Source of the DNA: Dokdonia sp. Hel_I_53
GTDB lineage: Bacteria > Bacteroidota > Bacteroidia > Flavobacteriales > Flavobacteriaceae
Reading direction: 5' to 3'
Length of the DNA stretch: 64,000 bases
Assembly (NCBI RefSeq): GCF_007827465.1
Contig: NZ_VISL01000001.1
Location: 1,631,001 to 1,695,000 of the forward strand
Numbering within the stretch: position 1 is the stretch's first letter; each line of letters starts with the position of its first letter. Both the position numbers and the translations under genes were made by a program. The notes under the pieces are model-generated. The model searched no databases. It saw only the letters and a program-made list of their open reading frames with translations, and was not told the origin of the DNA. Below are positions 1 to 8,234 of the stretch, one piece after another.

Positions 1-396
1 ACAAATTTACGAGGTAGTGCAGATGTCTGGCTCGTAAAGCTAAGTGACTCTGGAGAACTCTTATGGGAAAAAAGCTTTGGAGGTTCTAACTTTGATTCTG
101 CCAGAGCGATAACAAAAATTCCAAAGGGATATGCCATTGCTGGAGCATCACGAAGTGTAGATGGGCAGGTATCAGAAAATAATGGGCAAAATGATTTCTG
201 GATAGCCACCATTGATTTTTCTGGCAATCTTATGGATGAAATTACGTTAGGAGGTAACAATCAAGATTTTGGTTATGGAATTTCTGCTACCTCTCAAGGA
301 GAAATAATTGTAGTAGGGGACACTTCAAGCACTTCTGGACCTCTCACCACAACAAATGGAGGTACAGATGGCGTACTTATAAAAATAACACAATGA
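1..396 (+). CDS. C-terminal end of a propeller-like repeat protein (partial)
   Basis: The frame is open from the first base to a TGA at 394-396, so the N-terminus lies outside the window. The visible 131 residues contain two repeats of about 50 residues with the pattern W-(I/L)-(V/A)-x-(I/L/K), SG-(E/N)-L, GG-(S/N)-N-x-D and an A-G or V-G-D turn, and a third short GG-x-D-G end. Such repeats are typical of secreted beta-propeller or delta-60-like proteins of Bacteroidota. The TGA overlaps the ATG of the MbnP-like gene (ATGA), which suggests translational coupling and a shared envelope role. No type IX sorting domain is seen at the end. Exact function unknown. Confidence 0.7.
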   Translation, partial: TNLRGSADVWLVKLSDSGELLWEKSFGGSNFDSARAITKIPKGYAIAGASRSVDGQVSENNGQNDFWIATIDFSGNLMDEITLGGNNQDFGYGISATSQGEIIVVGDTSSTSGPLTTTNGGTDGVLIKITQ

Positions 397-1142
397 AAAA
401 ATATCTATTCTACACGTTCTTCTTCACTACTCTAATAAGCTGTAATAGTGAGTCAGGTATGGACGAGCAAAATTTTGGGAGCCTTACCCTCAAATTTAAT
501 AATAAGGTAGCTACAGAAGATCTCGTTTTGCTTACTCAAAGCTATAGTAATACTCACGGTGAGGTATATACAATTGATGAGTTAAAGTATATCATATCGA
601 ACATATCTCTGCACCAAGACAATGGAAAAACATTTACTGTACCCGTAGAGGAAAGCTATTTTGTAATAGATGAATCAAACGAACTTTCAATTAATTTGAG
701 AGATATCCCAGTAGGCTTGTATACAGAGGTAACTTTTGGATTTGGAATTGACCCTACTAGTTACCCTATAGAATCTGGAACTTTAAATTTTGTTCCCACA
801 GCAGAAGAAGCTGGAATGTTGTGGACATGGTCTGCTGGCTATAAATTTCTAAAATTTGAAGGTAATTATTCTAGCGCCACAAATGCCACAGAAGTTTCCT
901 CTTTTGTTTATCACGTAGGAAGCCATGGCGCCACATTAGATAATTATAAAGAAATTACACTCGCTTTTGTAAAATCTATCACACAAGATAGTACTGAAGA
1001 TCTTGCTATAAATTTTGATGTATCTAAAATTTTTGATAGCACCTACTCCTTATCACTCGCCGAAAAAGACGACATACAAGTAGATCCTGAAAACGCACCA
1101 AAAATTGCTGAAAATGTACGCACTGCCTTTAGCATAGAATAA
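393..1142 (+). CDS. MbnP-like copper-binding lipoprotein
   Basis: The 249-residue protein starts with a lipoprotein signal (LISC, Cys17), so it should be anchored in the envelope. The rest resembles the MbnP family: an early beta strand (SLTLKFNNKV), a YTIDELKYIISNI block near residues 59-71, the paired tryptophans MLWTWSAGY at 142-150, and YHVGSHG at 173-179. In characterised MbnP proteins a conserved Trp is oxidised to kynurenine by the di-heme partner MbnH and contributes to copper binding. The next gene encodes such a di-heme protein and overlaps this stop by one base, which strongly supports the assignment. No methanobactin genes are visible here, so a general copper role is more likely. 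Copper binding is inferred from family membership. Confidence 0.8.
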   Translation: MKKYLFYTFFFTTLISCNSESGMDEQNFGSLTLKFNNKVATEDLVLLTQSYSNTHGEVYTIDELKYIISNISLHQDNGKTFTVPVEESYFVIDESNELSINLRDIPVGLYTEVTFGFGIDPTSYPIESGTLNFVPTAEEAGMLWTWSAGYKFLKFEGNYSSATNATEVSSFVYHVGSHGATLDNYKEITLAFVKSITQDSTEDLAINFDVSKIFDSTYSLSLAEKDDIQVDPENAPKIAENVRTAFSIE

Positions 1143-2194
1143 TGAAATATGTAAGCTACATAATAGTTTTTTTAATATACTCTTGTTCTGGCATAGAGGA
1201 TGTAAATGATGATGGATATACTCCTATGCCTAATCCTAAGCTTGTATTTCAAATACCATCTAATTTCCCAGAAATCACCTATGATTTAACTCAAAACCCT
1301 CCTACAGAAAAAGGATTTGATTTAGGAAAGAAATTGTTTTATGATGGTAAACTGGCCTCAGATGGTGTCGTTTCCTGTGGCTTTTGTCATATCCAAGAGT
1401 TTGCTTTTACACACCATACTCATATTACAAGTCATGGTGTGGATGGCCAAATAGGGGAGCGTAACGCTCAACCTTTGCACAACCTTGCATTTATGGAAGA
1501 TTTTACTTGGGATGGCGCTGCCAATTTTTTAGATTCACAATTTATCATTCCTATTACAGCCCAAGAAGAGATGAATGAGACCATCTCAAATATTATAATA
1601 AAATTGGAATCAGACGAAAACTATCCTCGTCTATTTGCAGATGCCTTTGGAGATGATGAGGTTACTACAGAACGTATTTTTAAAGCCCTTTCTCAATTTA
1701 TAGTTATGATGGCAAGCGCTAACTCAAAGTTTGATAAATGGCAACGTGAAGAGTCCGTTATGCTTACTGCAGATGAGGATGCTGGAAGAGTACTCTTTGA
1801 CTCAAAATGTGCTTCTTGTCATGCTGGTACTCTCCAGACAGATCAAAGTTATCGCAATAATGGCCTCCCGCTTGATCCAGAATTTCAAGATTATGGCCGC
1901 GAGCGAGTAACTGGACTTCCCGAAGACCGTCAGAAATTTAAAGTCCCTAGTTTACGCAATGTAGAAATGACATTCCCTTATATGCATGATGGTAGATTTA
2001 ATTCTCTTGAAGATGTACTAGACTTTTATACGGATGGAATCACACAAAGTTCGACACTAGACGCACAACTTATCATGGAAGATAGTTCATTGGGGCTTGA
2101 CATAACAGATGATGAAAAAGTCAAAATTATCCTTTTTTTAAAGACGCTTACAGATAATGATTTTATATTGGATAATCGTTTTTCAGAATTCTAG
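1142..2194 (+). CDS. MbnH/MauG-like di-heme cytochrome c peroxidase family lipoprotein
   Basis: The 350-residue protein has a short lipoprotein-type signal (LIYSC, Cys15) and two c-type heme motifs, CGFCH at 79-83 and CASCH at 223-227. This is the hallmark of the di-heme peroxidase/MauG superfamily. A KVPSLRN segment near 267-273 and the MHDGRF segment near 281-286 are also typical of the family. The ATG overlaps the TAA of the MbnP-like gene (TAATG), a tight operon link. By analogy with MbnH, the likely reaction is peroxide-driven oxidation of a tryptophan in the partner protein. A conventional peroxidase role is the alternative. No terminator is evident before the next gene. Confidence 0.85.
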   Translation: MKYVSYIIVFLIYSCSGIEDVNDDGYTPMPNPKLVFQIPSNFPEITYDLTQNPPTEKGFDLGKKLFYDGKLASDGVVSCGFCHIQEFAFTHHTHITSHGVDGQIGERNAQPLHNLAFMEDFTWDGAANFLDSQFIIPITAQEEMNETISNIIIKLESDENYPRLFADAFGDDEVTTERIFKALSQFIVMMASANSKFDKWQREESVMLTADEDAGRVLFDSKCASCHAGTLQTDQSYRNNGLPLDPEFQDYGRERVTGLPEDRQKFKVPSLRNVEMTFPYMHDGRFNSLEDVLDFYTDGITQSSTLDAQLIMEDSSLGLDITDDEKVKIILFLKTLTDNDFILDNRFSEF

Positions 2195-2284
2195 ATCTTA
2201 ACTCTTTTGAAAAAAATCATTCTATATCAATCCATTGTATCTTAAACTTTTATTAAAGTCACTAAGAAATTATCTAGATATAAA

Positions 2285-2316
2285 ACGTTTAATTAAATTA
2301 AACAAAAATTAAACGT
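2285..2316. promoter_or_regulatory. 10-bp inverted repeat before the small basic protein gene
   Basis: ACGTTTAATT at 2285-2294 is matched exactly by AATTAAACGT at 2307-2316, with a 12-bp spacer. The right arm ends 6 bp before the ATG at 2323. It could be an operator or a leader hairpin that covers the start codon. No known regulator is recognised. Confidence 0.45.
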
Positions 2317-2322
2317 CTTATT

Positions 2323-2544
2323 ATGGAACTTTTACAACAAGCTGAGCTATACGAAAACGCAACAATGAGCCATATGTCTACTAGTGATAGAGTAGCCGCT
2401 TCTAGAGAAGGAAAAAGATTGATCCTTGCTATCAATGAAGTTTACAAAAAAACAAAAGATAGTAATCTTATGGACGTGATGAAACGTCTCACAGTGAAGA
2501 AAAAGAAAATAGAGAAGCGCATTAAAGGTAGATTAGCCGCGTAG
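2323..2544 (+). CDS. small basic conserved-type hypothetical protein
   Basis: This 73-residue cytoplasmic protein has no signal peptide or membrane segment. It looks all-helical: an acidic N-terminal part (MELLQQAELYENAT), a central Ser/Arg stretch, and a strongly basic C-terminus (VKKKKIEKRIKGR). I do not recognise a family. It stands alone, with an inverted repeat directly upstream and a degenerate copy of the window-wide palindrome (2569-2582) after its stop. The basic tail would fit nucleic-acid or ribosome association, but that is only a guess. The clean start context and Flavobacteria-like composition make it a plausible real gene. Confidence 0.6.
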   Translation: MELLQQAELYENATMSHMSTSDRVAASREGKRLILAINEVYKKTKDSNLMDVMKRLTVKKKKIEKRIKGRLAA

Positions 2545-2568
2545 ATAGATTGTGGTATTTAGGGTTTT

Positions 2569-2582
2569 GCTTTTGCGAAAGC
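2569..2582. repeat. degenerate copy of the GCTTTCGCGAAAGC palindrome
   Basis: GCTTTTGCGAAAGC differs from the consensus by one base. It lies between the convergent small basic protein gene and the methyltransferase gene. Confidence 0.8.
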
Positions 2583-2621
2583 GAGAAAATATTTATATCT
2601 ACACATAAATTAGAGCTGGAG

Positions 2622-3290
2622 TTATAGTGTATACAAAGTAGTAACTACTATTCCTTTGTGATCGGTAGACTTAACTGATAACAGCACTTCATGAGCTGTA
2701 ATATTAAAATTAAACGGTGCTGCTAACACATCTAAACCACTTTGTTTTTTTAAGCGTGTCCCTTGACCTGAAATGATATCAAGGTTAGGTTTAAATTTTC
2801 CTTCAGGAAGGTGCTCCGTAAGAATTACATATTTATAATTTTTTAATTTGCTTAGAACAGATTGCACCTCAATATTAGACAGATGTTGCAAAACTTGCCG
2901 TATAAGTGCACAATCTCCTTTAGGTAACTTATTTTCTGCAATATCTAGGCATTTAAATAATACATCATCCTCTCTAAAAACTTTTTTATGATAATCTATT
3001 AGTTTTTGAACGATGTCTACAGCTACATATTTCTTCGAGAATTTTACTAGTTGTTTTCCCACATTAAAATCGCCACATCCTAAATCACAAACAGTTATCG
3101 GACTTTCAAATTGCATTAGAAAGTTGCTTACAGCCTTAATATAAGGATTAACTAATCTCGGATCGTGAGAACCTATACCAGAGTAAAATGTTGAGGAAGC
3201 ACCACCCCAAAGATTTTTATCATATACTTGCTCCATGGCTTTAGAGGTTGGCCATGGTCTCTTGCATTTTTTATCTTTTAAACTGCTCAT
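2622..3290 (-). CDS. class I SAM-dependent methyltransferase
   Basis: The 222-residue protein shows the Rossmann-fold SAM site: motif I CDLGCGDFNVG at about 68-78, and YVAVDIV at 88-94 as the acidic end of strand 2. A later LIRQVLQHL segment fits the post-motif region of class I methyltransferases. No signal peptide or membrane segment is present, so it is cytoplasmic. It lies 17 bp downstream of the TauE-type permease gene on the same strand and may be the last gene of a receptor-permease-methyltransferase transcript. The substrate cannot be read from the sequence; nothing indicates rRNA, protein or small-molecule specificity. Confidence 0.75.
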   Translation of the reverse strand: MSSLKDKKCKRPWPTSKAMEQVYDKNLWGGASSTFYSGIGSHDPRLVNPYIKAVSNFLMQFESPITVCDLGCGDFNVGKQLVKFSKKYVAVDIVQKLIDYHKKVFREDDVLFKCLDIAENKLPKGDCALIRQVLQHLSNIEVQSVLSKLKNYKYVILTEHLPEGKFKPNLDIISGQGTRLKKQSGLDVLAAPFNFNITAHEVLLSVKSTDHKGIVVTTLYTL

Positions 3291-3307
3291 ACATAAATTA
3301 TAAACTC

Positions 3308-4066
3308 CTACCCTAAAAATAATTTAAGCACTGCCATTATGAGAACTATAATAAGTACATAATACGCTATCTGATCTGCCTTTTTATTTTTTGTGGCAAA
3401 CTTTGCCGTTACATATCCCCCTAGTGTTTGCCCTACAGCCATAATAGCGCCTAACTTCCAATCTATCAGTCCTTGAAAATGAAATAAAGCAATTACCATA
3501 AGCGTATAGAGTCCTATAACAAAGCCTTTAAGTGCATTACTTTCTGTTATATTCATACGGAAAGCCAGCACCATGATGATCAAAAAGAAAACACCCATGC
3601 CCATTTGTATGAAGCCTCCATAAAAACCTAAAGCAAACAATGCGGGAATATAGATGAACCATTTTGGCTTGAATTCTAGATCAGTCTCTCTTAGCCAGCG
3701 CTTAGGTCTTACTAAAACAGCTACCAGCATAAAAATCATCATAAATTTAAATACTGCCTTGAACTCTTCATTACTCACATTAACAGCAAGCAAGGCTCCT
3801 GCAATAGCACCTATAAATATGGGTAGGATGTACTTAGTATTGCGCTTTATATTTAATTTTCCATTTTTATGAAAAACCCAAGAGGTTGCTGCACATTGTG
3901 TAAACACACCTATACGATTTGTCCCATTAGCTATATTAGGAGGTAAACCTAATACCTCAGTAAGTATAGTGAGTGTGATTGCGCTCCCATTACCAGCTAG
4001 CGTGTTTATACCTCCAGCAATAAGCGCTCCTACAATTGCAATAGTATAAGTTTGTAAGTCTGTCAT
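3308..4066 (-). CDS. TauE/SafE family permease
   Basis: The 252-residue integral membrane protein has about eight hydrophobic segments in two similar halves. Each half opens with a small-residue-rich segment, IVGALIAGGINTLAGNGSA near the start and FALGFYGGFIQMGMGVF in the second half, as in the TauE/SafE (DUF81) family. Members are proposed to move sulfite, sulfoacetate or other organosulfur anions across the inner membrane. It starts 4 bp after the stop of the TonB-dependent receptor gene and precedes the methyltransferase, so the three are probably co-transcribed. The direction of transport and the substrate are not determinable here. Confidence 0.85.
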   Translation of the reverse strand: MTDLQTYTIAIVGALIAGGINTLAGNGSAITLTILTEVLGLPPNIANGTNRIGVFTQCAATSWVFHKNGKLNIKRNTKYILPIFIGAIAGALLAVNVSNEEFKAVFKFMMIFMLVAVLVRPKRWLRETDLEFKPKWFIYIPALFALGFYGGFIQMGMGVFFLIIMVLAFRMNITESNALKGFVIGLYTLMVIALFHFQGLIDWKLGAIMAVGQTLGGYVTAKFATKNKKADQIAYYVLIIVLIMAVLKLFLG

Positions 4067-4070
4067 TGCC

Positions 4071-6116
4071 TTAAAACATTAAAATAACACCCGCATAGAC
4101 AGCAATAGTGGGGGCCGGTTCATAGTATCTGCCACCAAATGCATTGATGCGCACATTATCTGTATACTCTTGATTGAGCACATTTTGAACTGACACATAA
4201 GGTTTGATTTGAGCTGTTCTAAGATGCATTTGGTAACTAGCATCAAAACTTATAAATTCATAACCATCAACTCGGGTTTCATTCGCATCATCTGCATATT
4301 GCTCCCCTACGAGGTAACTATTTAAACTGGCATTAAAACCTGATTTGTCTGTATAATTTACACCAAAGGTAGTTTTATGTTTAGGGATTCCAGGCAGAAA
4401 TTTTCCTTTAAAATTAGTACCATCAGTAACAAAATTATCATATTGAAAATCTGATAATGTATACGTTAGCGATGACGAAAATGACTTTGTTAATGGATAT
4501 TCTAGGGCTACTTCTAAACCGTTTCTTATCGTGCTACCAGCATTTCTATAAAACGTACGCTCTGGAAATTGCTCAACTTCAAAAGGAACGAGATCATCTT
4601 CTGTGCTACTACTAAATAAGGTGATATCGTATCGTAGTGCATTCATAACACCTTTAGCGCCCAACTCTATTGTTGTTGCCGTTTGAGGCTTTAAATTATC
4701 ATTAAAACCGTCACTTCCATCAGGTCGCGCAGATAGTTCTGAAAGTACAGGGGTTTCAAAACTGGTGGAGAAATTGGTATAGAGGGTGATCGCTTTCGCG
4801 AAAGCGTAACTCACACCAACACTCGGGTTCCAACTAGCTAAGTTGATGCTCCCAGAATCGTCTCCATTTTCTAGAAAATAATCATCTGCACGTAATAGAT
4901 TATAGTCATATCGAAGCCCTGCGTTAAAAAACCAATTTCTATAAGTAAGATGATCTAAAAGATAAAATCCAATGTTTGTGAACTGTTCTTTTTGACCTAG
5001 AGATTGTTCTCCTCTCTCGCCTTGTAAATTATTGAAGCGCTTTCTGTCATCATTTTGATAGCCAAAATCATAGCCTGCTTGTAATGTGTTATTAGATTTT
5101 CTATACGTAAGATTCGTCCCTTGACCGAGATAGTTACGATTCAAATCTACAATACCTCCGCTTTCAAAAGGTAACAGACCAAGAAATTTTCTATTGCTGT
5201 AAAAGGCATACCCATTTACTGTAGTTGATTTTGAGTTGTTCCATTCAAGATGCGTCCCTGCTTTAAATTGAGATACCGACTCTCCACTTTTAAAATCCGT
5301 ATTACGGCTCCTCGCTTGTCTTCTATCTTCGTTAACCTCATCAAGGGTTAAACCGCCTGCGTCATTTGCTTCTGGAGCATCTGCATAATTTACAATAGCA
5401 GTAAGCTTTGCATTATCGTTTAGCTTAAACTCTCCCTTAAAATTTGTATTTATTTGTTGATAATCACTGTTCGCTCTATATCCATCGGATGTAATATAAT
5501 TCCCATGAAATATATAGCTCGCGATGGAATCTCCTAAGGCTGCTGTGGCTTGATAGTTTTGAAAGCCAAAAGCGCCTATTGCTATTTTTGCCTTCATAGC
5601 ACTTTGAGATATTGAATCTATATCAAAAGAGTCAAAAGACAGTGTTTGTATATCCACCACACCTCCAGATGCATTCCCATATAAGCTGGAACTGCTCCCT
5701 TTTAAAATTTCTATTTGATCAATAATCCCCAGATTTAGGTTGTCTAGTTGCCCTTGACCGTCTGGTGTTGTTTCTGGAAATCCATCTACAATAAGTTTTA
5801 TCCCTCGTAGTCCAAATGCGGCTCTCGAGCCAAAACCTCGAATGGAAATTCTTGCGTCTTGCGCAAAGTTGGTGGCGTTTTGCACAAAAACTCCTGCTAC
5901 AGACTGTAAACTTTCTTGAATGGATTGCTGTGGCTTGATATCATCTATAGGAGTAAATTGAATCTTAGATACTGCCTTAGGAAGTTTGTTTTGAGTACTT
6001 TCAATTCTCGCAGCAGAAATTGTTATGGTATCTATTTGCTGCGGTGGTATTGCTTGTCCGTATCCTAGACTAAAACAAAAAAATAGCAGAAAAAAAAATG
6101 GAGTAAAGTGCTTCAA
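4071..6116 (-). CDS. TonB-dependent outer-membrane receptor
   Basis: This 681-residue protein has a cleavable signal (ending near GYGQA), a plug domain at roughly 30-165 (ISIRGFGSRAAFGLRGIKL, VDGFPETTPDGQG, EILKGSSSSLYGNASGGV) and a long beta-barrel with alternating aromatic strands ending in a terminal Phe. No CarboxypepD_reg domain precedes the plug and no SusD partner is next to it. It is therefore more like a siderophore, metal or vitamin receptor than a SusC-type glycan importer. It is the first gene of a minus-strand set with a TauE-type permease. A palindrome copy at 4792-4805 encodes AFAKA within a barrel strand. Ligand unknown. Confidence 0.9.
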   Translation of the reverse strand: MKHFTPFFFLLFFCFSLGYGQAIPPQQIDTITISAARIESTQNKLPKAVSKIQFTPIDDIKPQQSIQESLQSVAGVFVQNATNFAQDARISIRGFGSRAAFGLRGIKLIVDGFPETTPDGQGQLDNLNLGIIDQIEILKGSSSSLYGNASGGVVDIQTLSFDSFDIDSISQSAMKAKIAIGAFGFQNYQATAALGDSIASYIFHGNYITSDGYRANSDYQQINTNFKGEFKLNDNAKLTAIVNYADAPEANDAGGLTLDEVNEDRRQARSRNTDFKSGESVSQFKAGTHLEWNNSKSTTVNGYAFYSNRKFLGLLPFESGGIVDLNRNYLGQGTNLTYRKSNNTLQAGYDFGYQNDDRKRFNNLQGERGEQSLGQKEQFTNIGFYLLDHLTYRNWFFNAGLRYDYNLLRADDYFLENGDDSGSINLASWNPSVGVSYAFAKAITLYTNFSTSFETPVLSELSARPDGSDGFNDNLKPQTATTIELGAKGVMNALRYDITLFSSSTEDDLVPFEVEQFPERTFYRNAGSTIRNGLEVALEYPLTKSFSSSLTYTLSDFQYDNFVTDGTNFKGKFLPGIPKHKTTFGVNYTDKSGFNASLNSYLVGEQYADDANETRVDGYEFISFDASYQMHLRTAQIKPYVSVQNVLNQEYTDNVRINAFGGRYYEPAPTIAVYAGVILMF
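4792..4805. repeat. GCTTTCGCGAAAGC palindrome (in TonB-dependent receptor gene)
   Basis: This is a perfect copy of the 14-bp palindrome that recurs 15 times in the window, here flanked by C and G to make 16 bp. It is in frame in the receptor gene and encodes AFAKA. Confidence 0.95.
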
Positions 6117-6189
6117 GATATTTTTATTTAAAAGTACAAAATGACTATTTGCATAAAATTTTGACTATACCAACCATGACTTGATCAAA

Positions 6190-6390
6190 TTATATATCAA
6201 AATCATCTCCATCCCAATCACCATCATTGTTTCCATTTCCACCATAACTGTTTCCACCTCCATATTTAGTATAGCTTATTGTTAATAAGCCTATAATAAA
6301 AACAAGTAATACCCCTCCGACTACAAAACAAACTTCAAACAAGCTTGGGATGTATAATAGTACATTGTTCATGTAATCAAAGATGTTCAA
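6190..6390 (-). CDS. small single-span membrane protein with Gly/Asn/Asp-rich tail
   Basis: The 66-residue product has one strong hydrophobic segment (about 20-43, VCFVVGGVLLVFIIGLLTIS). A very polar tail of Gly, Asn and Asp follows, with a final WDGDDFDI. I do not recognise a family. It lies alone between the receptor gene and nrdA on the minus strand, just downstream of the nrdA terminator. A small membrane peptide with a flexible acidic tail is all that can be said. It is short, so a spurious reading is possible, but the clear hydrophobic and low-complexity architecture argues for a real protein. Confidence 0.5.
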   Translation of the reverse strand: MNIFDYMNNVLLYIPSLFEVCFVVGGVLLVFIIGLLTISYTKYGGGNSYGGNGNNDGDWDGDDFDI

Positions 6391-6395
6391 ATTAA

Positions 6396-6419
6396 AAGCC
6401 GACTATAAAAAGTCGGCTT
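6396..6419 (-). terminator. intrinsic terminator after nrdA
   Basis: AAGCCGACT (6396-6404) pairs with AGTCGGCTT (6411-6419) around a six-base loop. On the minus strand the stem is followed by TTTTAATTT. It lies 18 bp past the nrdA stop. Confidence 0.85.
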
Positions 6420-6436
6420 CTAGATATTTCGATTAA

Positions 6437-8233
6437 TTAAGCTTCACAACTCGCACAGTCTTTTTTCTGTTTAAATTTTTGTGCAGCATTCATACTATGT
6501 TGGTAATACAGTGATTTTAAACCAAGTTTCCAGGCTGTCACGTGTATATTATTAATTTCCTTCACAGGCATCTCTGGATGTACGATAATGTTTACAGACT
6601 GACCTTGATCAATGTGGTTCTGACGGTTTGCAGCCTGATAGATAATATCCATTTGATCAATCTCAGAATAGGTCTTAAATGTATCCTTTTCATCCTCACT
6701 CAAAAATTCTAAGTGTTGTACAGATCCATCCATATCACGTATACTTCTCCACACCTCTGTTGTATTCATTCCTTTTTCTTCTAGAAGATCTACTAAGAAA
6801 GGATTTTTGATTGTGGTTTTAATTTTGGCGATATCCTTTACATAGATATTAGACCAAATGGGCTCTATACCTTGAGAAACTTGACCTAAGATAAATGCAG
6901 ATGAAGTTGTAGGTGCTACCGCATTAAGTGTGGTATTACGTCTACCATAACCTTTCAACACTTCTGGCTCACCAAATTTTGCTGCAAGTTCTTCTGAAGC
7001 TTTATAAGAACGCTCTTTAATTCCTTTAAATATCTCGCTATTAAGGTTGTAGGCCTCTTGACTATTAAAAGGCAACATTCTAGATTGTAATAAAGAGTGC
7101 CATCCTAAAACGCCTAAGCCTAAAGCTCTATTCGCTTTCGCGAAATTGTAAGCGCGCTCCATAAACAAGAACGTCTGACGATCTTCTCTTGAATCTGAAT
7201 CTCTGTATACTTCTAACTTTTCTAAAAATTCTGTAATAACAGCATCTAAGAAATACACCATGGTCTCAACAGCATCAGTATCCTTCCACTTATCGTAGTG
7301 TAACACATTTACTGAGGAAAGCACACACACAAAAGACCAATCATCGCTAGAAGGTAACATGATCTCTGTACATAAATTACTGGCGTAAATCTTATGGTTT
7401 TTGTCTTTATAAACATCGGCAGCTCCGTTGTTTGCATTATCTGTGAAGAAAACATAAGGATACCCCATCTCACCACGGCTTTGCAATACTTTTGCCCAAA
7501 GCGCGCGCTTTTCAGAATCACCATCAATCATTTCTTGCATCCATTGATTGGTCACCGTAACTCCGTGAGTAAGTTCTTGAATGCTATTTCCTTCTGTACC
7601 TATTTCTAAAAATTCTTTAATATCTGGGTGCTCGATAGGTAAGTAAGGAGAGAAACGACCACGTCTTACAGAACCTTGACTTACAACATCCACCATAGAT
7701 TCAAAAAGCTGCATGATATGCACAGAACCAGACGCTTGACCATTATTTTTAACCTCTGCCCCTCTTGGTCTTATTTTACCAAAATATCCAGAAGTACCTC
7801 CCCCTAGTTTAGACATCATACCCACTTCAGACTGTGTGTATAAAATGTTACCCATATCATCCGAAATATGAGATCCAAAACAACTAATAGGCAAACCACG
7901 TTCTTTCCCAAAGTTTGACCACACTGGAGAAGCTAGTGAGTAAAATCCTTCTGACATGTAGCCATAAAATTTGTCACTAAAGCCATCGATTCCTAAAATT
8001 TGTTCAGCACGATCTGCAACCTCACGTATACGCTGTTCTGGAGAAACACCAGGACTAAGATAACCAGCACCTAAAAATTTTCTACTATTTTCTGTAAGCC
8101 ACTCAAATCCACCTTGGTCTTGAGCATCTTCTTTGCTTCCCGCTAGCGCTTCTTTACGAGCTGCAAGCAATTCATTTTCATTTGCAACGATTGTCGTAGC
8201 AGCCTGTTCGTTTATTGTCTTTTGGTCGTTCAT
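6437..8233 (-). CDS. nrdA: class I ribonucleotide reductase, large (catalytic) subunit
   Basis: NrdA reduces ribonucleoside diphosphates to deoxyribonucleotides. In 598 residues the catalytic set is visible: Cys118 (LPISCFG), the N-L-C-T-E triad Asn286/Cys288/Glu290, Cys303 (FVCVLSSVN) as the redox partner, and a C-terminal CASC pair (593/596) for re-reduction. There is no N-terminal ATP-cone; the protein is shorter than E. coli NrdA and the cone sits on NrdB instead. It starts one base after the nrdB stop, so the pair is translated from one message in the order nrdB-nrdA. A truncated palindrome copy (7134-7145) lies in the NFAKAN codons. Confidence 0.96.
   Translation of the reverse strand: MNDQKTINEQAATTIVANENELLAARKEALAGSKEDAQDQGGFEWLTENSRKFLGAGYLSPGVSPEQRIREVADRAEQILGIDGFSDKFYGYMSEGFYSLASPVWSNFGKERGLPISCFGSHISDDMGNILYTQSEVGMMSKLGGGTSGYFGKIRPRGAEVKNNGQASGSVHIMQLFESMVDVVSQGSVRRGRFSPYLPIEHPDIKEFLEIGTEGNSIQELTHGVTVTNQWMQEMIDGDSEKRALWAKVLQSRGEMGYPYVFFTDNANNGAADVYKDKNHKIYASNLCTEIMLPSSDDWSFVCVLSSVNVLHYDKWKDTDAVETMVYFLDAVITEFLEKLEVYRDSDSREDRQTFLFMERAYNFAKANRALGLGVLGWHSLLQSRMLPFNSQEAYNLNSEIFKGIKERSYKASEELAAKFGEPEVLKGYGRRNTTLNAVAPTTSSAFILGQVSQGIEPIWSNIYVKDIAKIKTTIKNPFLVDLLEEKGMNTTEVWRSIRDMDGSVQHLEFLSEDEKDTFKTYSEIDQMDIIYQAANRQNHIDQGQSVNIIVHPEMPVKEINNIHVTAWKLGLKSLYYQHSMNAAQKFKQKKDCASCEA
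7134..7145. repeat. partial palindrome GCTTTCGCGAAA in nrdA
   Basis: Twelve of 14 consensus bases are present. The copy is in frame and encodes FAKA on the minus strand. Confidence 0.8.
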
Positions 8234-8234
8234 C

